A stretch of DNA of 7,586 bases from 2-12-FULL-40-12 sp964518135 (GTDB lineage: Bacteria; Patescibacteriota; Minisyncoccia; Minisyncoccales; 2-12-FULL-40-12): positions 1-7,586 of the forward strand of contig CAZFEY010000031.1 in assembly GCA_964518135.1 (NCBI GenBank). The letters run 5' to 3'. Numbering within the stretch: position 1 is the first letter of the stretch; each line of letters opens with the position of its first letter. The notes under the pieces were generated by a model. It had not been told where the DNA came from and made no database searches. It saw only the letters and a list, made by a program, of their open reading frames with translations. This document shows, piece after piece, positions 5,454 to 7,586 of this stretch. The position numbers were made by a program, and so were the translations under genes.

Positions 5454-6953
5454 ATGACGGCGTCAAAGATTTTGTTATACATCTGTCTTGCTTTTGTGAT
5501 AGGCGTTTTCTCGGGCCCATTTTTAAATTTCTCCTTGGCTTTTGAAATTATTGTTGCTCTCTTTGGAATGGCAACAACTTTTGTTTTTTGGCGACATCAA
5601 AGAGCGGTAGCGGTAGGATTGTGTCTTTTGTTTTTTGTCTTTGGTCTCGGTCGGTATCAGGTAGCTGAAAATAAGGCCATAGATAGCGAGCTGCTTTTTC
5701 TTAATGATAATGGAAAAATAGTTGCCTTAACCGGTTATATTGTTACTGAACCAGACATTAGGGACAAAAGCATTAAGCTTACCATTGCGGTGGAGAATTT
5801 GGTCTCCGGCAAGACAGCCAAAGATATTACGGGAAAAGTATTGGTCACTACTGACCGCTATTCAAATTTTCAATACGGAGATAGGTTGAAAATTAAAGGC
5901 GACTTAGAAACACCACCAATCTTCGATAGTTTTAATTACAGGAACTATCTTAAGAAAGATGGGATTTATTCAATAATGAATTGGCCAGAAATTGAGCCAA
6001 TTGGCGATAATGTTGGAAATAAAATAATAAAATTTCTTTTTTCTTTCAAAAATAAATTTAAAGAAGCCACCCGTAGTTTTATTTCGCCACCACAAGAAGG
6101 TATTTTAGAGGCCTTAGTTTTTGGTGATGAGCAAGATTTGTCTCAAGAATGGAAAGAAAAGCTGAATTTAACAGGAACTCGCCATATTGCCGCGGTTTCC
6201 GGAATGAATATTACGATCACCGCGTTCTTAATATTGTCTTTTGCTCTTTCATTGGGCTTGTGGCGACAACAGGCATTTTTCGTTTCGATCTTACTCCTTT
6301 CTATTTATATTTTAATGATCGGCGCCCCTGCGTCTGCTGTGCGCGCCGGTATTATGGGGTTTATATTGATTGCCGCCCAGTATTCTGGCAGGTTATCAGT
6401 AGCTTCCAGGGCGGTTGTTTTTGCGGCCGCTATTATGATTTATCAAAATCCATTTATTCTAAAGCTGGACATTGGATTTCAGCTTTCTTTCTTGGCTATT
6501 GTAGGATTAATATACCTACAACCAACTTTTTCCAGATTGTTAAGTAAGATTCCCAATCCCAAGGCCTTTCCGGTAAGGACTACTCTTGTGGCTACGCTTT
6601 CTGCCCAAGTTTTTACTGCCCCTATTCTAATTTATAATTTTGGTTATTTACCAATCTTGTCTCCAATCACCAATATTTTAATTGTTCCTTTTCTAGCCCC
6701 TATCACAATTCTCATTTTTGTTTTTGGAATTATTTGCATTATTTTTCCTTTGGCCGGGTTTTTATTGTCTTGGCCAGTATGGCTTAGTCTAACCTATATT
6801 ATTGGTATAATTGGTTGGTTTTCTCAATTTTCTTTTGCTGCGTTAACAATACAAAATATTCATTGGTTTTGGTTAGCTTTGTCATATGTGTGTTTAACTG
6901 CTTTTGTTTTCTATCTTTCACGCAAGGAAAGGTTAAATTTCCTCAACTATTAA
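5454..6953 (+). CDS. comEC: ComEC/Rec2-type DNA uptake channel, without metallo-beta-lactamase domain
   Basis: Polytopic inner-membrane protein that carries single-stranded DNA into the cytoplasm during natural transformation. The 499-residue product has two or three N-terminal membrane helices (about 5-70). A soluble OB-like/DUF4131 region covers roughly 85-180 (GYIVTEPD at 94-101, YGDRLKIKG at 141-149). The Competence domain follows with its hallmark HIAAVSGMN at 244-252, APASAVRAGIMG at 291-302, and many further helices to about 488. It ends at KERLNFLNY followed by tandem TAA TAA. ComEC of Bacillus or Neisseria is longer (roughly 700-800 residues), with a C-terminal metallo-beta-lactamase nuclease-like domain; that domain is missing here and is not encoded just downstream. 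ATG 5454 immediately precedes the first helix. The start has no Shine-Dalgarno and lies 24 nt after the terminator, so comEC probably has its own promoter. Confidence 0.92.
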   Translation: MTASKILLYICLAFVIGVFSGPFLNFSLAFEIIVALFGMATTFVFWRHQRAVAVGLCLLFFVFGLGRYQVAENKAIDSELLFLNDNGKIVALTGYIVTEPDIRDKSIKLTIAVENLVSGKTAKDITGKVLVTTDRYSNFQYGDRLKIKGDLETPPIFDSFNYRNYLKKDGIYSIMNWPEIEPIGDNVGNKIIKFLFSFKNKFKEATRSFISPPQEGILEALVFGDEQDLSQEWKEKLNLTGTRHIAAVSGMNITITAFLILSFALSLGLWRQQAFFVSILLLSIYILMIGAPASAVRAGIMGFILIAAQYSGRLSVASRAVVFAAAIMIYQNPFILKLDIGFQLSFLAIVGLIYLQPTFSRLLSKIPNPKAFPVRTTLVATLSAQVFTAPILIYNFGYLPILSPITNILIVPFLAPITILIFVFGIICIIFPLAGFLLSWPVWLSLTYIIGIIGWFSQFSFAALTIQNIHWFWLALSYVCLTAFVFYLSRKERLNFLNY

Positions 6954-6968
6954 TAAGTGGTTTGTAAC

Positions 6969-6979
6969 TTTGATATAAT
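6969..6979 (+). promoter_or_regulatory. Extended -10 promoter placed on the start codon of the last gene
   Basis: TTTGATATAATA contains a perfect TATAAT at 6974-6979 preceded by TGA (6971-6973), the TGn of an extended -10. A weak -35-like TTAATA lies at 6950-6955, 18 nt upstream, overlapping the end of comEC. Transcription is expected about 7 nt after the -10, at or next to base 6986, the A of the next ATG, which implies a leaderless mRNA. There is no Shine-Dalgarno, consistent with this. Confidence 0.65.
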
Positions 6980-6985
6980 AAAACA

Positions 6986-7586
6986 ATGAATAATCGAGAT
7001 GTCTTTCAGGGAGCAGAACAGGCTTGGGTGGTTTCAGTTAATATGGGATACGGCCACCAAAGAACCGCTTTTCCTTTGCGCGATTTAACTTTTCGTCAGG
7101 AAATTCTAAATGCCAACGATTATCAAGGAATTTCCAACAGGGATAAAAAGATATGGAGCGGTATTAGAAGCTCTTATGAGGCAATATCAAATTTTTACAG
7201 AGTGCCTTTTTTGGGAAAGCCAATTTTTAATCTTTTTGATAAATTTCAAGAAATTATTAGTTTTTATCCTAAAAAAGATTTATCTCGTCCAAGTTTCCAA
7301 TTAAAACAGACGGCGCGTATCATAAGGTCTGGCCTAGGAAAGGACCTAATAGAAAAATTAAAAAAAGAAAACGAGAAATTAGGCAGGGATTTGCCGTTTG
7401 TGGCAACTTTTTTTACACCAGCTTTTATGGCAGAGGAATTTAATTATCCTGGCCCGATTTTTTGCGTTGTTTGTGATGCCGATGTTTCTAGGGCCTGGGC
7501 GCCATTATTTCCAAAAAACAGTAAAATTAGATATTTTGCGCCGACAGAAAGGGTGGTGGAAAGATTAAAGCTTTACGGTGTAAATC
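6986..7586 (+). CDS. Uncharacterised GT-B-like protein (MGDG-synthase/MurG-like signatures), N-terminal part
   Basis: The frame is open from ATG 6986 to the window edge: 200 codons, truncated at the 3' side. The N-terminus has a short beta strand and a glycine loop, WVVSVNMGYGHQRTAFPL at 14-31. This resembles the GxGHxxxA loop at the start of GT-B glycosyltransferases such as MGDG synthase and MurG. Around 140-200 come TFFTPAFMAEEF and then CVVCDADVSRAWAP, followed by IRYFAPTERVVERLKLYGV. That order (a VVTD-x-W-like block, then a strand with 'VA/FAPT' and an xxLxxxGV helix) parallels UgtP/MGDG synthases. I recall similar uncharacterised proteins in Patescibacteria. The acceptor, the donor and even catalytic activity are unknown, and the nucleotide-sugar-binding half lies outside the window. 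It starts 32 nt after comEC with its own promoter. The GT-B assignment is inference; the gene itself is well supported. Confidence 0.75.
   Translation, partial: MNNRDVFQGAEQAWVVSVNMGYGHQRTAFPLRDLTFRQEILNANDYQGISNRDKKIWSGIRSSYEAISNFYRVPFLGKPIFNLFDKFQEIISFYPKKDLSRPSFQLKQTARIIRSGLGKDLIEKLKKENEKLGRDLPFVATFFTPAFMAEEFNYPGPIFCVVCDADVSRAWAPLFPKNSKIRYFAPTERVVERLKLYGVN

Noticed and set aside
6925..6943. Inverted repeat AGGAAA / TTTCCT with a 7-nt loop at the end of comEC, as a possible terminator
   Set aside because: The stem is only 6 bp and A/T-rich, lies inside the coding sequence, and has no following T tract.
1..6953. Alternative genetic code (UGA as Gly or Trp), as in Gracilibacteria/Absconditabacteria
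   Set aside because: All long genes are intact under the standard code with no in-frame TGA, Trp is TGG and Gly is GGN. Exclusive TAA stops alone do not show recoding.
7110..7304. Open frame of 64 codons on the + strand near the window end
   Set aside because: It overlaps, out of frame, the 200-codon open frame from 6986, which has a promoter and conserved-looking motifs.

Overview
The window is a compact, fairly A+T-rich bacterial segment with every gene on the + strand. It most resembles a Candidate Phyla Radiation (Patescibacteria, Parcubacteria-like) chromosome. The pointers are small proteins, gaps of 1-20 nt between genes, a DUF5671 membrane protein followed by a single-TM protein of a type I associate with these genomes, and ftsA-ftsZ detached from the usual mur/dcw genes. 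This placement rests on protein resemblance recalled from memory; no search was run. The standard genetic code fits, because no long gene is broken by in-frame TGA.

Layout. (1) Bases 1-5383 form one tightly packed run of nine genes, probably a single transcription unit entered from upstream: the 3' part of hisS, a HIT-family hydrolase, rpsU (bS21), a GatB/YqeY-like gene, ybeY, ftsA, ftsZ, a four-helix DUF5671 membrane protein, and a small single-TM protein of unknown function. A clear intrinsic terminator (5404-5430) closes it. (2) A ComEC-like DNA-uptake channel gene (5454-6953) follows; it lacks the C-terminal metallo-beta-lactamase domain found in longer homologues. (3) An extended -10 promoter sits directly on the ATG of the last gene (6986 to window end), an uncharacterised protein with GT-B/MGDG-synthase-like signatures that runs off the edge.

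How the genes fit together. The first half couples translation functions (tRNA-His charging, bS21, the rRNA-maturing endonuclease YbeY, YqeY) to the core division pair FtsA/FtsZ and two co-transcribed membrane proteins. rpsU-yqeY-ybeY looks like a remnant of the rpsU-yqeY-phoH-ybeY neighbourhood of other bacteria, without phoH.

The most notable points concern FtsZ. It stops exactly at the end of its globular core, with no linker and no C-terminal conserved peptide. Its T7 synergy loop carries Asn where the family's catalytic Asp (E. coli D212) is expected. Almost no start codon in the window has a Shine-Dalgarno sequence, and all ten visible stop codons are TAA. There is no gene-free stretch longer than 70 bases.
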